A stretch of 64,000 bases of DNA from an uncultured Phycisphaerae bacterium. GTDB lineage: Bacteria; Planctomycetota; Phycisphaerae; Sedimentisphaerales; Anaerohalosphaeraceae. Positions 34,743 through 44,197 of the stretch are shown here, piece by piece (positions within the stretch are counted from its first letter, which is position 1; each line of letters starts with the position of its first letter). Where the stretch lies: positions 1-64,000 of the forward strand of contig CALEDR010000037.1 of assembly GCA_937949545.1 (NCBI GenBank), written 5' to 3'. The position numbers and the translations under genes were made by a program. The notes beneath the pieces are model-generated. The model was not told the DNA's origin and did not search any database. It saw only the letters and a list, made by a program, of their open reading frames with translations.

Positions 34743-35840
34743 ATGCTTAAAGGCAAGAGATTAGCGTTTTTTGGGTTCTGGGCGGTTTGCGTTTTCTCTG
34801 TGCCCGGCTTTTGTGGACAGACGTGGCGATTAACGCCTGAGTCAGGCTGGCAGGAGGTTTCCGGCAGTCCCGAGGGGCAGTTTCTGCTGAAAATTTCTGA
34901 AATCAAGCAGCAGATCGAACAGGGCGACCGAGCGGCAGCCGAACGGGCGCTGGATAGTTTGGAGACGGATTTTCCGGTGTTTTCAGGTCCGGATTTGACC
35001 CTTTATATTCAAGGGGAAAAGCAGTATATTCGGAATAACTGGTCAAAGGCGGCCAAGCAGTATAAGAAGTGTCTGACGGATTATCCGGACAGCCCGCTTC
35101 AGACGGCGGCGGCCGAACGGCTGTATTCGATTGGGGCGGCCTATATGGGGGGCCAGAAGCGTCCGTTTCTGAAGATTTTCCGTCTGCCGGCTTATGAAGA
35201 GGGCGAAAAAATCCTGCGGGACCTGGCCGACCGCTGGGGCCGGGCGCCGCTGGCCTATCGGTCGCTGATTACCCTTGCGGAAAATCAGGAGCGGCGGGAG
35301 CAGTATCTGGATGCCTATCAGACCTGGGCGGAGATTGCAGACCGCTGGCCGACCGGAGAGAGCGGACGGATTGCCCTGTTGCGGATGGCCCAGACGCTGC
35401 ATGCGTCGTATCGGAGTCCGCATTATGATGCGACGGTGCTGCGGGGGGCCTCGAGTTATTTTGAAGATTATCGTAAGCGGTATGAGGCCAGTGCAGCGGA
35501 ACTGGGAATCGAGCAGACTCTGGAGATGATTGCGGAACAGCAGGCCTACAAACTTTTTTTCGTGGGTCTTCATTATGAACGGACGGAACAGATCGGAGCG
35601 GCCCTGATGTATTATCGAAAGGCTCTGGACCAGTATCCCCAGACTCGAGCGGCCCGAATGGCCCGGGAGCACACCTCTGCTTTGGAAGAGGGCCGCAGTC
35701 TGCTGCCGCCGAAAAGTCTGCGGCGGAAGCTTGCAGATGCCGGAGCGGATTTTCTGGATCATTGGTTTGGATTGGGGTACGTTTTGGATTTGCCGACGGG
35801 AAAAGAACCGAAAGAAACGAATCCTATGGAGGGCGTCTGA
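34743..35840 (+). CDS. BamD/YbgF-like TPR envelope protein
   Basis: 365 residues. A signal peptide (LAFFGFWAVCVFSVPGFCG) is followed by tetratricopeptide-type helices: YIQGEKQYIRNNWSKAAKQY then KKCLTDYPDSPLQTAAAERLY, LDAYQTWAEIADRWPTGE, and IGAALMYYRKALDQYPQTRAA. This arrangement is that of BamD (outer-membrane protein assembly) and related CpoB/YbgF proteins. The Cys in PGFCG is close to a lipobox but not ideal, so lipidation is uncertain. The neighbour encodes an LptE-like lipoprotein three bases downstream, which supports a role in outer-membrane biogenesis. Confidence 0.78.
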   Translation: MLKGKRLAFFGFWAVCVFSVPGFCGQTWRLTPESGWQEVSGSPEGQFLLKISEIKQQIEQGDRAAAERALDSLETDFPVFSGPDLTLYIQGEKQYIRNNWSKAAKQYKKCLTDYPDSPLQTAAAERLYSIGAAYMGGQKRPFLKIFRLPAYEEGEKILRDLADRWGRAPLAYRSLITLAENQERREQYLDAYQTWAEIADRWPTGESGRIALLRMAQTLHASYRSPHYDATVLRGASSYFEDYRKRYEASAAELGIEQTLEMIAEQQAYKLFFVGLHYERTEQIGAALMYYRKALDQYPQTRAARMAREHTSALEEGRSLLPPKSLRRKLADAGADFLDHWFGLGYVLDLPTGKEPKETNPMEGV

Positions 35841-35843
35841 GCT

Positions 35844-36356
35844 ATGCGTAAGGGACGGCACGAATGGATTCTGCCGGCTGCGGCGGTGTGCGGACTTCTG
35901 ATGACGATCGGATGTTCCGGATATACCAACCGCTGGCCGTATCCGGAACAGATACGGACGGTGTATGTGGAGATGTTTGACACATCGGACTTCCGGCGGG
36001 GGTATGAGTATCTGCTGACGGACGCGGTGTGCAAGCAAATCGAGGCCCAGACACCTTACAAGATTGTATCGGACCGGAAGGCCGCGGACTCGATTCTGAG
36101 CGGAACAATCCGGACGGGGCAGGGGGGGTTGACGGTGGACCGTTATACCGGCAGGCCCCTGGAGCAGGAGGCCCTGGTGCGTGTGACGTTTACATGGAAA
36201 GATTTGCGGACAGGGGAGGTTCTGATTAATCAGGAGACGGTGGCGGCTTCGGAGCCCTATTCGGCTTTTCTGAGTCAGGATTTTGAATACTCGGCCGCTC
36301 GTGCTGTGAACAAGGCGGCGCAGCGTCTCGTAGAGCGGATGGAATCGGGCTGGTAA
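35844..36356 (+). CDS. LptE-like LPS assembly lipoprotein
   Basis: 170 residues with lipoprotein signal AAAVCGLLMTIGC and then SGYTNRWPYPEQIRTVYVEM followed by DFRRGYEYLLTDAVCKQIE, the conserved start of the LptE domain (start of two strands and the first helix). LptE plugs the LptD barrel that places lipopolysaccharide in the outer membrane. The C-terminal helix FEYSAARAVNKAAQRLVERM fits. Length is normal. Its start is 3 bases after the BamD-like stop, so the two are one transcript. Confidence 0.82.
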   Translation: MRKGRHEWILPAAAVCGLLMTIGCSGYTNRWPYPEQIRTVYVEMFDTSDFRRGYEYLLTDAVCKQIEAQTPYKIVSDRKAADSILSGTIRTGQGGLTVDRYTGRPLEQEALVRVTFTWKDLRTGEVLINQETVAASEPYSAFLSQDFEYSAARAVNKAAQRLVERMESGW

Positions 36357-36430
36357 CCGGCGGAAACAAAAGAAAGTCTTTTTTAAACAATAGTTACGGT
36401 TCAGAACCGGCAAAGAAAAGACAAATATCT

Positions 36431-38374
36431 ATGACAGAAAAAGAATCCAAACGCGGACCGAAAGTTCCGCTTCCGAATTATCAGCGGGGCCCTTTGAGCT
36501 GGCTTTTGATCGGGCTCCTGCTGATGCTGATGATTTCGACGCTGATGCGGATGCAGCGGGTCCAGGAGCTGACGTATTCTCCGGAATTTCTGGATCATGT
36601 GCGTGCCGGGCATGTTAAGTCCGTCGTGATTCACGAGGGCAAGGGCAAAATTCTCGGAGAATTTGACCCGAAATTCGTTTCGGACGGCAGGCCCGCACGG
36701 TTTGAGGTGTCTGTCTCGGAGGTGCTGAAAGATGAGACTCTGCTTCCGCTGCTGGTTTCCCAGCGGGTGGAGGTGAAGATTCAGAAGCCGGACATGTGGG
36801 CTCCGCTGCTTTGGAATCTGCTGCCGTTTGTGCTGCTGATTGCGCTGATTTACTTTTTCTTTATCCGGAACATCCGCACGGGCGGCGGGATGCTGATGAA
36901 CTTCGGCCGCAGCAAGCACCGGGTTCAGGGCAAGAATACCAAAAAGACCTTTGATGATGTAGCGGGGATTGAAGAGGCCAAAGAGGAGGTGGCGGAAATC
37001 ATCGAGTTTTTGAAGAACCCCAAGAAGTTTCAGAAAATCGGCGGCCGGATTCCCCGCGGGGTTTTGCTGGTTGGTCCGCCCGGCTGCGGCAAGACGCTTC
37101 TGGCTAAGGCGATTGCGGGCGAGGCGGATGTGCCGTTTTTCAGCATTGCCGGCAGCGATTTTGTGGAGATGTTTGTCGGGGTCGGAGCCAGCCGCGTGCG
37201 GGATTTATTCCGGCAGGCGAAGGAAAACTCCCCGTGCATTATTTTTCTGGATGAGATTGATGCCATCGGCCGCAAGAGAGGTCCGGGATTTGTCAGCGGG
37301 GGTCATGATGAGCGGGAACAGACGCTCAATGCGATTCTGGTCGAAATGGACGGTTTTGACACCAACGACCAGGTGATTGTGATTGCGGCGACGAACCGGG
37401 CGGATATTCTGGACCATGCCCTGACGCGTCCGGGGCGGTTTGACCGGCAGGTGGTGGTGCCGCTGCCGGATTTGAAGGGGCGGATGAAGATTCTTCAGAT
37501 TCATGCCCGGCGGGTCAAATGCGGGCCGGATGTGGATTTTGAGCGGCTGGCCCGCGGGACGCCGATGTTCAGCGGGGCGGAGCTGGAGGCGCTGATTAAT
37601 GAAGCGGCCATCAGTGCGAGCATGCAGAACAAGGATTATGTGGAGATGAGCGATTTGGAGGAGGCGCGGGATAAGGTGCGGTGGGGCCGTGCCAAGCGAA
37701 GCCGGGTGATTGATGAGTATGACAAGCGGCTGACGGCGTATCATGAGGCCGGCCATGCCCTGGTGCAGTCGCTGCTGCCGGACGCCGACCCGCTGCACAA
37801 GGTGAGCATTATCCCGAGGGGGCCGATGGGCGGGGCGACATTTGCTCTCCCGGAGAAAGACCGGCTGTATTATTCAAAACGATTCTGTCTGGCGCAGCTG
37901 CAGATTTGTTTTGCCGGGCGGATCGCTGTCAAGATGGTTTTCAACGACATCGACAGCGGGGCCTATTCCGATATTCGGCAGGCAACGCTCCTGGCCCGCC
38001 AGATGGTGGCGGAATGGGGAATGGGGGAAGAAGTCGGGCCGGTCTATTACGGAGCGGACGGATCTGATACATATTTTTACGGACCGGTTGGGGTGGACTA
38101 TTCTCAGAAGACGGCGGAATTGATTGACCGGGAAATCAAGAAACTGCTGGATTCGGCCTATGCGAAGGCGGAAGAGCTGCTGATGCAGCATCAGGATAAG
38201 CTTCATGCTCTCGCAGAAGCCCTGCTGAAATATGAAACGCTCGATGCGGAGGATGTGAAACTCATCATCAGCGGTGGGAAACTGGAAAAGCCGACGGTCT
38301 CGGACCTGCTGAATATGGAGCAGAAAAAGCTTTCATCGTCATCCGGCCTGGAGGAAGAAGACTGGAAGGACTGA
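36431..38374 (+). CDS. ftsH: ATP-dependent zinc metalloprotease FtsH
   Basis: 647 residues. Membrane helices at about 21-38 and 122-142 flank the small periplasmic domain. AAA domain: Walker [21 protein letters not shown], Walker [17 protein letters not shown], second region of homology [20 protein letters not shown]. Protease domain: zinc motif [14 protein letters not shown] with the third ligand later in the [15 protein letters not shown] region. It degrades membrane and some soluble proteins. Start ATG follows AAAGAAAAGA weakly; the N-terminal [13 protein letters not shown] is typical of cytosolic leaders. A run of charged residues closes the protein. Confidence 0.97.
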   Translation: MTEKESKRGPKVPLPNYQRGPLSWLLIGLLLMLMISTLMRMQRVQELTYSPEFLDHVRAGHVKSVVIHEGKGKILGEFDPKFVSDGRPARFEVSVSEVLKDETLLPLLVSQRVEVKIQKPDMWAPLLWNLLPFVLLIALIYFFFIRNIRTGGGMLMNFGRSKHRVQGKNTKKTFDDVAGIEEAKEEVAEIIEFLKNPKKFQKIGGRIPRGVLLVGPPGCGKTLLAKAIAGEADVPFFSIAGSDFVEMFVGVGASRVRDLFRQAKENSPCIIFLDEIDAIGRKRGPGFVSGGHDEREQTLNAILVEMDGFDTNDQVIVIAATNRADILDHALTRPGRFDRQVVVPLPDLKGRMKILQIHARRVKCGPDVDFERLARGTPMFSGAELEALINEAAISASMQNKDYVEMSDLEEARDKVRWGRAKRSRVIDEYDKRLTAYHEAGHALVQSLLPDADPLHKVSIIPRGPMGGATFALPEKDRLYYSKRFCLAQLQICFAGRIAVKMVFNDIDSGAYSDIRQATLLARQMVAEWGMGEEVGPVYYGADGSDTYFYGPVGVDYSQKTAELIDREIKKLLDSAYAKAEELLMQHQDKLHALAEALLKYETLDAEDVKLIISGGKLEKPTVSDLLNMEQKKLSSSSGLEEEDWKD

Positions 38375-38418
38375 ATTCTTCGGCCTGCCGAGGCGGTTGG
38401 GTCAAGGCGGGACATTTT

Positions 38419-38790
38419 ATGGGCGGTGCATCGAAGTTAACCCGGCGGGGTTTGGGGGTTCTTCTGTTTGTTTCGGTTTTCACGCTGTCTGGAAAAGCTT
38501 CCTCTGTGAGTGAGTCGGCTGGGGGCGGTTCGTTTTTTGTCATTCGGGTTGTCGATGAGCAGACGGGACGGGGGGTGCCCCTGATGGAGCTGAAGACCAC
38601 TAACGGGATTTCCTTCTGGACGGACAGTCAAGGTGTCATCGCCTTTTTCGAACCGGGTCTGATGGAGCGAGAGGTGTATTTTTTGTGCGAGGTCCGGGGT
38701 ATGAGTATCCACCGGACGGCTTCGGAAATCGGGGGGTACGGCTGCATGTGCGGGCGGGAAAAACGGCCCAGGTTCAGGTCAGGCGTGTGA
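38419..38790 (+). CDS. N-terminal piece of a frameshifted DUF4185-like secreted protein
   Basis: 123 codons. A signal peptide (GLGVLLFVSVFTLSGKAS) is followed by a beta domain: FFVIRVVDEQTGRGVPLMEL then KTTNGISFWTDSQGVIAFFE and PGLMEREVYFL. From about residue 88 the reading no longer looks like the family; the matching sequence (RGPGYEYPPDGFGNRGVRL) continues in the -1 frame, i.e. in the next entry. The two pieces together equal one protein of about 655 residues known from planctomycetes. The switch point is a T run at 38679-38685. Confidence 0.6.
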   Translation: MGGASKLTRRGLGVLLFVSVFTLSGKASSVSESAGGGSFFVIRVVDEQTGRGVPLMELKTTNGISFWTDSQGVIAFFEPGLMEREVYFLCEVRGMSIHRTASEIGGYGCMCGREKRPRFRSGV

Positions 38791-40400
38791 ACATTGCCGA
38801 ACGACTGTACCGCATTACGGGGCAGGGCATCTATCGGGACAGTGTGCTGGCGGGACTTCCGGTGCCGCTGAAAAATCCCGACTTAAACGGACAGGTGATG
38901 GGGCAGGACTCCGTTCAGACCTGCTGGTACAAAGACAGACTGTACTGGTTTTGGGGCGATACGAATTGTCCGTTTTATCCGCTGGGAAACTTTGCAACCT
39001 CCGGGGCGGTATCTCAGCTGCCGCGGCAGGGCGGGCTGGACCCGGCTGTCGGAGTGGACCTGCACTATTTTACGGACGAGAGGGGCTTTTGCAGGAAGAT
39101 GGTGCCGTTGCCGGAGGAGGGGCTCGTGTGGATTGAGGGGGTCTGTACCGTGAAGGATTCGGAGGGGAAGGAGCATATGACGGCGTTCTTTTCCCGCCGA
39201 AAAGGGCTGACGGAGGCGCTGGAATACGGTCTTTTGGACTATGACGATTCGGCCTGTCAGTTTCGTCCGGTGCTTCGAAGCGAAAAAAATCCGGTACCGT
39301 TCGACGGTGTCGGCCATCCGTTTGGGACGGTCTGCGGGGGCAAACGCTATTATTATTTTGCTGTGCCGTTTCCGCTGGGGGTTCGAATGCGGATTTCCGC
39401 CTGCTGGGGCGATATGCTTTGTCCGGAACGATATGAGATTTATACGGCCCTGGGCAATTCTTCGGCAGGTTCAGGCAGCAAGCCGGGAGGACGCTGGGTT
39501 TCTTGGGGGGAATTGCGGGCCCGATGGAAATCAGAAGAGGAGCTGAAACAAGCTCTGCGGAAAGAAGCACAGGGCACCGCTCTTTTGTCTGACATCCGGA
39601 ACGGTGCTTCCGTGATTCCTCACAGCGGTTCTGTCTATTGGAATGACTGCCGGAGGAAGTGGATTCTGATTGCCGTTCAGCAGGACGGGGAATCCTCCTA
39701 TTTGGGGGAGGTGTGGTATGCGGAGGCCGACACACCCGCAGGGCCGTGGGGATATGCTCAGAAGGTTGTCTCGCACGAGCGGTATTCTTTTTACAATCCG
39801 AAGCATCACCCCTATTTTGACCAGGACGGCGGGCGTATCATTTATTTTGAGGGGACATACAGTTTTACCTTCTCTGGTTCAATGGAAACGGCTGTGCCGC
39901 GCTATGATTACAATCAGATCATGTATCGGCTGGATTTGTCGGATGAACGGCTTAGGCTTCCGGAGCCGGTTTATGAGATTCACAGGGATGACGGCAGGCC
40001 GGAATATTTGTTCGGTTCGCAGGTCCGAAGTGAACAGAAGGAGGGAAGCATTGCAGGGATAGCCTTTTGGGCCGTCAGTCCGGAACGGGCCTTCAAAGGG
40101 CTGATTCCGATTCATGCGGGAAGGATGGAAAATGGGCAGATCCGGTTAAGCAAAGAAGCGGGCGACGGGACGGGAAAGCCTCTTTTCTACGGTGTGCCGG
40201 CGGGGACGGAGAATCTGAATCGTCTCCTTATGCCCTTGTATGAGTACAGGCACAAGAAAACGGGCTTCTTTTATTATTCGGTTGACAACCCCAAAGGGCT
40301 TGCGTGGGAGAAGAGTTCAGGACCGCTCTGTTTGGTCTGGAAAAATCCGGTCGAAAAATGGACAGCGGACTGGGAAGCGCGGCCCTGGACTCTGTGGTAA
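38685..40400 (+). CDS. Main body of the frameshifted DUF4185-like protein (beta-propeller-like)
   Basis: 571 codons in the -1 frame relative to the preceding piece. GTG 38685 is only the first possible start after the shift and has no ribosome site, so independent translation is unlikely. Conserved blocks: RVNIAERLYRITGQGIYRDS, GQDSVQTCWYKDRLYWFWGD, FATSGAVSQLPRQGGLDP and YSFYNPKHHPYFDQDGGRII. The WFWGDTN strand and repeated aromatic beta strands suggest a five-bladed propeller as in GH43-like/DUF4185 proteins, perhaps binding or cleaving a glycan. Function unknown. The body is intact to its stop, so the break is either recent, a read error, or programmed. Confidence 0.65.
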   Translation: MRGPGYEYPPDGFGNRGVRLHVRAGKTAQVQVRRVNIAERLYRITGQGIYRDSVLAGLPVPLKNPDLNGQVMGQDSVQTCWYKDRLYWFWGDTNCPFYPLGNFATSGAVSQLPRQGGLDPAVGVDLHYFTDERGFCRKMVPLPEEGLVWIEGVCTVKDSEGKEHMTAFFSRRKGLTEALEYGLLDYDDSACQFRPVLRSEKNPVPFDGVGHPFGTVCGGKRYYYFAVPFPLGVRMRISACWGDMLCPERYEIYTALGNSSAGSGSKPGGRWVSWGELRARWKSEEELKQALRKEAQGTALLSDIRNGASVIPHSGSVYWNDCRRKWILIAVQQDGESSYLGEVWYAEADTPAGPWGYAQKVVSHERYSFYNPKHHPYFDQDGGRIIYFEGTYSFTFSGSMETAVPRYDYNQIMYRLDLSDERLRLPEPVYEIHRDDGRPEYLFGSQVRSEQKEGSIAGIAFWAVSPERAFKGLIPIHAGRMENGQIRLSKEAGDGTGKPLFYGVPAGTENLNRLLMPLYEYRHKKTGFFYYSVDNPKGLAWEKSSGPLCLVWKNPVEKWTADWEARPWTLW

Positions 40401-40532
40401 GGCCGAAGCATTTCTTTCTGAAAAACCTGACGGTTTGTCTTGTCATTTTGGCAGGATTTTTCTGAAAAACATCGGAGATTGAAAATTTCATATCTTTTTG
40501 TATTACAAGGGCTTGCGATTGATTATTTGTTC

Positions 40533-40548
40533 TGGCACGGATTTTGTA
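40533..40548 (+). promoter_or_regulatory. Candidate sigma-54 promoter of the Hsp20 gene
   Basis: TGGCACG (40533-40539), GATT, TTGTA (40544-40548) matches the -24/-12 consensus TGGCACG-N4-TTGCA except for T in place of the -12 C. Start codon is 70 bases downstream. No equally good sigma-70 site is visible here. Confidence 0.45.
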
Positions 40549-40617
40549 CTAGTCAAATGTGACGGTTGAACAAGAAAAACAAGTCAATCGTAATCGAAAG
40601 AAAGGGAGGTGAGAGCT

Positions 40618-41127
40618 ATGGCACTGATGGAACTGGTACCTTGGAGAACAGGACGCAGAAATCTTTCGGTACGAGGCAGCGAGCTTGAAAATCCTTTCGT
40701 GGCGCTGCAGCGGCAGATGAGCCGACTCTTTGATGAGTTCTTCAGTGATTTCGGTCTGCAGCCCTGGAAGGGGTGGACGGGTTTTGACGGCGGATTCTAT
40801 CCTCGGATGGATGTGGCTGAAACCGATAAGGAAATCACGATCACCGCCGAACTGCCCGGGATTGAGCAGAAGGATATCGAGATTTCTCTGGCGGACGGCG
40901 TTCTGACCCTGAAAGGGGAAAAGAAACAGTCGTCTGAAGAGAAGAAAGAGGGCTACTATCATTCCGAGCGCAGCTTCGGGGCCTTCAGCCGAGCGGTGGC
41001 GCTGCCTGCGGAGGTGGATGAAAACAAGGTGGAAGCCACATACAAGGACGGTGTCCTGAAGATCCGCCTGCCCAAAACCGAAAACCAGAAAGCTCGTGCC
41101 AAGAAGATTGAGGTCAAAGCCGGATAA
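40618..41127 (+). CDS. Small heat shock protein Hsp20/alpha-crystallin
   Basis: 169 residues. The alpha-crystallin domain spans about 55-150: RMDVAETDKEITITAELPGI then DIEISLADGVLTLKGEKK, and the hallmark DGVLKIRLPK near the end. The C-terminal tail lacks a clear I-x-I motif (KKIEVKAG gives I-E-V, a close form). It would hold unfolded proteins in large oligomers. ATG 40618 is set by AGGGAGGTGAG; an in-frame GTG three codons earlier is inside that ribosome site. It lies just ahead of a protease of the HtrA type. Confidence 0.95.
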   Translation: MALMELVPWRTGRRNLSVRGSELENPFVALQRQMSRLFDEFFSDFGLQPWKGWTGFDGGFYPRMDVAETDKEITITAELPGIEQKDIEISLADGVLTLKGEKKQSSEEKKEGYYHSERSFGAFSRAVALPAEVDENKVEATYKDGVLKIRLPKTENQKARAKKIEVKAG

Positions 41128-41142
41128 TCCCGGCTTTCCAAA

Positions 41143-41176
41143 AGAGGGCCCGGAAGGCCCTCTTTTTTCTTTTTTT
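41143..41176 (+). terminator. Rho-independent terminator after hsp20
   Basis: Stem AGAGGGCC / GGCCCTCT (8 pairs), loop CGGAA region, then TTTTTCTTTTTTT. Confidence 0.92.
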
Positions 41177-41210
41177 AAGACGGACACTTGATTGGAAAGG
41201 AAGGAAACAA

Positions 41211-42599
41211 ATGTTTACAAACATCCGGAGTCGAGCAGTCTTAATGGTTCTTGCTGGAGTTTGGATGCTGGGGGTGCCGGTGCAGGCGGTCTCGGAGGAG
41301 GCGGCTGCGCTGAAGCAAACCTCGAAAGCCTTTACAGAAGCAGTCAAAAAGGTTCTGCCGGCGGTGGTTGCGGTACAGTCGGAATACACAGTACAGGGGA
41401 TTTCGTACCGCTCGCCGTTTGAGGATGATTTTTTTGAGAGATTTTTCGGACCGAGATTTCGGATGCCTGTGCCCCGAGAGGAAAAGCGGATTGGCCAGGG
41501 TTCTGGTTTTCTGATTTCGGAAGACGGGTATATCCTGACCAATCATCACGTTGTGGCGGATGCGAGCAAGATTACGATTCTGCTGCACGATGGACGGCGT
41601 TTTGAAAATGTGGAGATTGTCGGTTCGGATGACAAGGCAGACCTGGCTTTGCTGAAGATTCCGGATGTGAAGGGACTGCCGACTGTGAAAATGGGCAATT
41701 CGGATGCACTCGAAGTGGGGGAATGGGTCATTGCGGTCGGCAACCCGTTCGGCTTGACCGAGACGGTCACCGTCGGGGTAGTCAGTGCCAAAGGCCGGCG
41801 AATTCGGGGTGATGATACAGGGGTGTATGAAGATTTTATCCAGACGGATGCGGCGATTAACCCGGGGAATTCCGGCGGGCCGCTTTTGAATATTGAGGGG
41901 GAGGTGGTTGGGATTAATGCGGCCATTGTGACGGGCGATACGGGGGTTCGCGGCTATATGGGAATCGGGCTGGCGGTGCCGATTAATATGGCCAAATCGA
42001 TGGCCGAACAGATGATGAAGACAGGAAAGTTCGTCCGCGGCTATGCAGGAATCGGGCTGCAGGATTTGACGGAGGATATTGCGCAGGGGCTGGATTTGAA
42101 GGTTCGCAAGGGAGCGATTATTACACAGGTATATGAGAATTCGCCGGCGGAGGAAGCCGGTCTGCAGGCGGATGATATTATCCTTTCGATTGATAATCGG
42201 GAGATTCACAACAGTCAGGATGTTCGGAATGTCGTCGGCTATTCGGCCCCGGGGACGAAGCTGACCTTTGTGGTGCTTCGCAACGGGAATGAGAAGAAGA
42301 TTACCCTGACGGTCGGGGCTCGTCCGGTTGCAGAGGACATGATTGAGCAGCTGGGGATTCAGGTTAAGAACAGCGATGACGGGGTCGGCGTGGTGATTAC
42401 GGATGTGAAGAAAGACAGCGATGCGGCACGGGTAGGGCTTCGGTCCGGGATGGTGATTCTGAGTGTGAACCGCGAGCGTGTCAATTCGGTCAAGGAGTTC
42501 AAAGAAGCTCTTCGAAAGGCCGAGGGCAAGGACAAGGTTATTTTGTCCGTCAAGGCGGATCGGATGACCTATTATGTGGTGCTGCCGCTGAAAAAATAA
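41211..42599 (+). CDS. HtrA/DegP-type periplasmic serine protease Do
   Basis: 462 residues with signal peptide (VLMVLAGVWMLGVPVQA). Catalytic triad: His113 in ILTNHHVV, Asp144 in KADLALLKI, Ser220 in INPGNSGGPL. Two PDZ domains follow at about 255-345 (GYAGIGLQDLTEDIAQGLDL, carboxylate loop) and 360-455. The overall layout is DegP/DegQ: a quality-control protease and chaperone. The LA-loop region FEDDFFERFFGPRF is present. GGAAGGAAAC precedes the ATG. Confidence 0.95.
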   Translation: MFTNIRSRAVLMVLAGVWMLGVPVQAVSEEAAALKQTSKAFTEAVKKVLPAVVAVQSEYTVQGISYRSPFEDDFFERFFGPRFRMPVPREEKRIGQGSGFLISEDGYILTNHHVVADASKITILLHDGRRFENVEIVGSDDKADLALLKIPDVKGLPTVKMGNSDALEVGEWVIAVGNPFGLTETVTVGVVSAKGRRIRGDDTGVYEDFIQTDAAINPGNSGGPLLNIEGEVVGINAAIVTGDTGVRGYMGIGLAVPINMAKSMAEQMMKTGKFVRGYAGIGLQDLTEDIAQGLDLKVRKGAIITQVYENSPAEEAGLQADDIILSIDNREIHNSQDVRNVVGYSAPGTKLTFVVLRNGNEKKITLTVGARPVAEDMIEQLGIQVKNSDDGVGVVITDVKKDSDAARVGLRSGMVILSVNRERVNSVKEFKEALRKAEGKDKVILSVKADRMTYYVVLPLKK

Positions 42600-42626
42600 C
42601 GGCGGAAAAATGTGCGGCGAATTCAG

Positions 42627-42664
42627 CAGGCATCGAGCGAACTGTCTCGATGCCTGTTTTTTTT
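42627..42664 (+). terminator. Rho-independent terminator after the htrA-type gene
   Basis: Perfect 11-pair stem CAGGCATCGAG / CTCGATGCCTG (42627-42637 and 42646-42656), 8-base loop, then eight T. The stop codon of the convergent dnaA lies in the T run. Confidence 0.93.
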
Positions 42665-43979
42665 ATGGTTTTTGAGTTAATTGACGCGTGAGGTTTTCGA
42701 TTCGCTGGCGAATCTGTTCGTCGGTTTTGAAGATTTCCTCGATTTTGGAGCAGGCGTGCAGGACGGTGGAATGGTCTCGTCCGCCGAGATGACCGCCGAT
42801 TTCCTCCAGGCTGTGGCGGGTAAGCTGACGGCCCAGATACATACAGATTTGCCGAGGCAGGGCAATGCTTTGGCTTCGTTTTTTGCTTTGGAGGTCTGTA
42901 ACACGGATATCAAATTCGCGGCTGACGGCTTCGATGATGTCTGCCATGGTGATGGTTCGCTGAGCGGCGGTCTGCTGAATGCCGAGCGCCTGGCGGGTCA
43001 GCTCGGGAGTAATAGGCTGGCCGACGGTTCTGGCCGTGGCATACAAAACTGTCAAGGCACCTTCAATTTCACGAATGTTGGACTGGACATGCTCTGCAAT
43101 CATTTCTGCGATGCCCTCGGGCAGGTGGATGCCGCGAAGGCCGGCTTTCTTTTTGACGATGGCGATGCGGGTTTCGTAGCTGGGGGGGTCCAGCCGTGCC
43201 ACCAAACCCCATTTGAACCGGCTGATGAGCCGTTCTTCGAGGGAAGGCAGCTGGGCCGGCGGACAATCGGCGGTCAGAATGATTTGTCGGCGGTTGTTAT
43301 AGAGGGCGTTAAATGTATGGAAAAACTCCTCCTGGCTCTGCTCGCGTTCCCGGAGGAACTGGATATCGTCAATAATCAGAACATCGACACTGCGATGCTG
43401 ATTCTGAAAGTCAGCCAGCCGTCCCTGTTCAATTGCACTGATAAAGCCGTTTACAAACTGTTCACAGCTCAGAAAGCGGATGGACAGATTGCCGTTGTTT
43501 TCGCGGGAGGCATGGCAGACGGCGTGAAGAAGATGGGTCTTGCCCAGGCCGACGCTGCCGTACAGAAAGAGGGGATTGTAAACCGTGCCGGGATTCTGGC
43601 TGACGGCAATGCAGCTGGCATGGGCCAGTCGGTTGCAGGGGCCGACGACAAAGTTGTTGAATGTGTAATCCGGGTGAAGTCGAAGACTGTCCGGGAATGC
43701 CGCCGGAGCTTCCGGACCGGTCCCAACAGAGTGAGCCGAACGGAAGCTGATGGAGACCAGGTATCCGGTAATTTTTTGGGCAGCTTTGGTAAAAACGGAC
43801 AGACAATGGTCATTCAGGTAGTCGGCTTTGGTCTGGTCGGGACAGCCGATATCGAGATGGCCGCCGCTGAAGGACAGCACCGTCAGGTCGCTGAACCAGG
43901 TGCGGACGTTGACGGGGTCTGCCGTGCAGACTTCTTCGAGAATCCGCTCCAAAATCTGTGCCGGTTCCTGCTGTTTCAC
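42663..43979 (-). CDS. dnaA: Chromosomal replication initiator DnaA
   Basis: 438 residues from GTG 43979. Domain I starts VKQQEPAQILERILEEV with the W-F motif VNVRTWFSDL; domain III has Walker A LFLYGSVGLGKTHLLHA, Walker B VDVLIIDDIQFL and sensor ILTADCPPAQLP; domain IV carries the DnaA-box signature GGRDHSTVLHACSKI. I chose GTG 43979 since domain I begins there and a promoter (44053-44081) lies between it and the open frame's first possible start at GTG 44150, which would put the latter outside the transcript. The ribosome site is weak (GGAAAAAG). Neither dnaN nor an obvious cluster of DnaA boxes is nearby. Confidence 0.9.
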   Translation of the reverse strand: MKQQEPAQILERILEEVCTADPVNVRTWFSDLTVLSFSGGHLDIGCPDQTKADYLNDHCLSVFTKAAQKITGYLVSISFRSAHSVGTGPEAPAAFPDSLRLHPDYTFNNFVVGPCNRLAHASCIAVSQNPGTVYNPLFLYGSVGLGKTHLLHAVCHASRENNGNLSIRFLSCEQFVNGFISAIEQGRLADFQNQHRSVDVLIIDDIQFLREREQSQEEFFHTFNALYNNRRQIILTADCPPAQLPSLEERLISRFKWGLVARLDPPSYETRIAIVKKKAGLRGIHLPEGIAEMIAEHVQSNIREIEGALTVLYATARTVGQPITPELTRQALGIQQTAAQRTITMADIIEAVSREFDIRVTDLQSKKRSQSIALPRQICMYLGRQLTRHSLEEIGGHLGGRDHSTVLHACSKIEEIFKTDEQIRQRIENLTRQLTQKP

Positions 43980-44052
43980 TATCTTTTTCCGAGAGTACGG
44001 GGCAGAAGATTTCCGTAAGAACCCTCCTGGCCTTGCTGTTTCCAGATAGAGC

Positions 44053-44081
44053 ACTGTATCGCTTGCCGGCGGTTCTGTCAA
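44053..44081 (-). promoter_or_regulatory. Sigma-70 promoter of dnaA
   Basis: Minus strand: consensus TTGACA (44081-44076), 17-base spacer and TACAGT (44058-44053). Transcription would begin near 44046, favouring the start at 43979. Confidence 0.6.
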
Positions 44082-44197
44082 CGTGAAACAGTCAGAGGCG
44101 GCTGGAAAATCATCGGGATTGAACTTGAAAAAAATGCAGGATTTTGGCACACTGGCGGTTGTGTCAGTCTGGGAAAAATAACCAATTGTGGAGCCAT

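Noticed and set aside
42681-44018. 445-codon plus-strand frame opposite dnaA
   Set aside because: Shadow; DnaA motifs are complete on the minus strand.
44099-44150. GTG 44150 as the dnaA start
   Set aside because: It lies upstream of the strong dnaA promoter, has no ribosome site, and the added 57 residues do not look like domain I.
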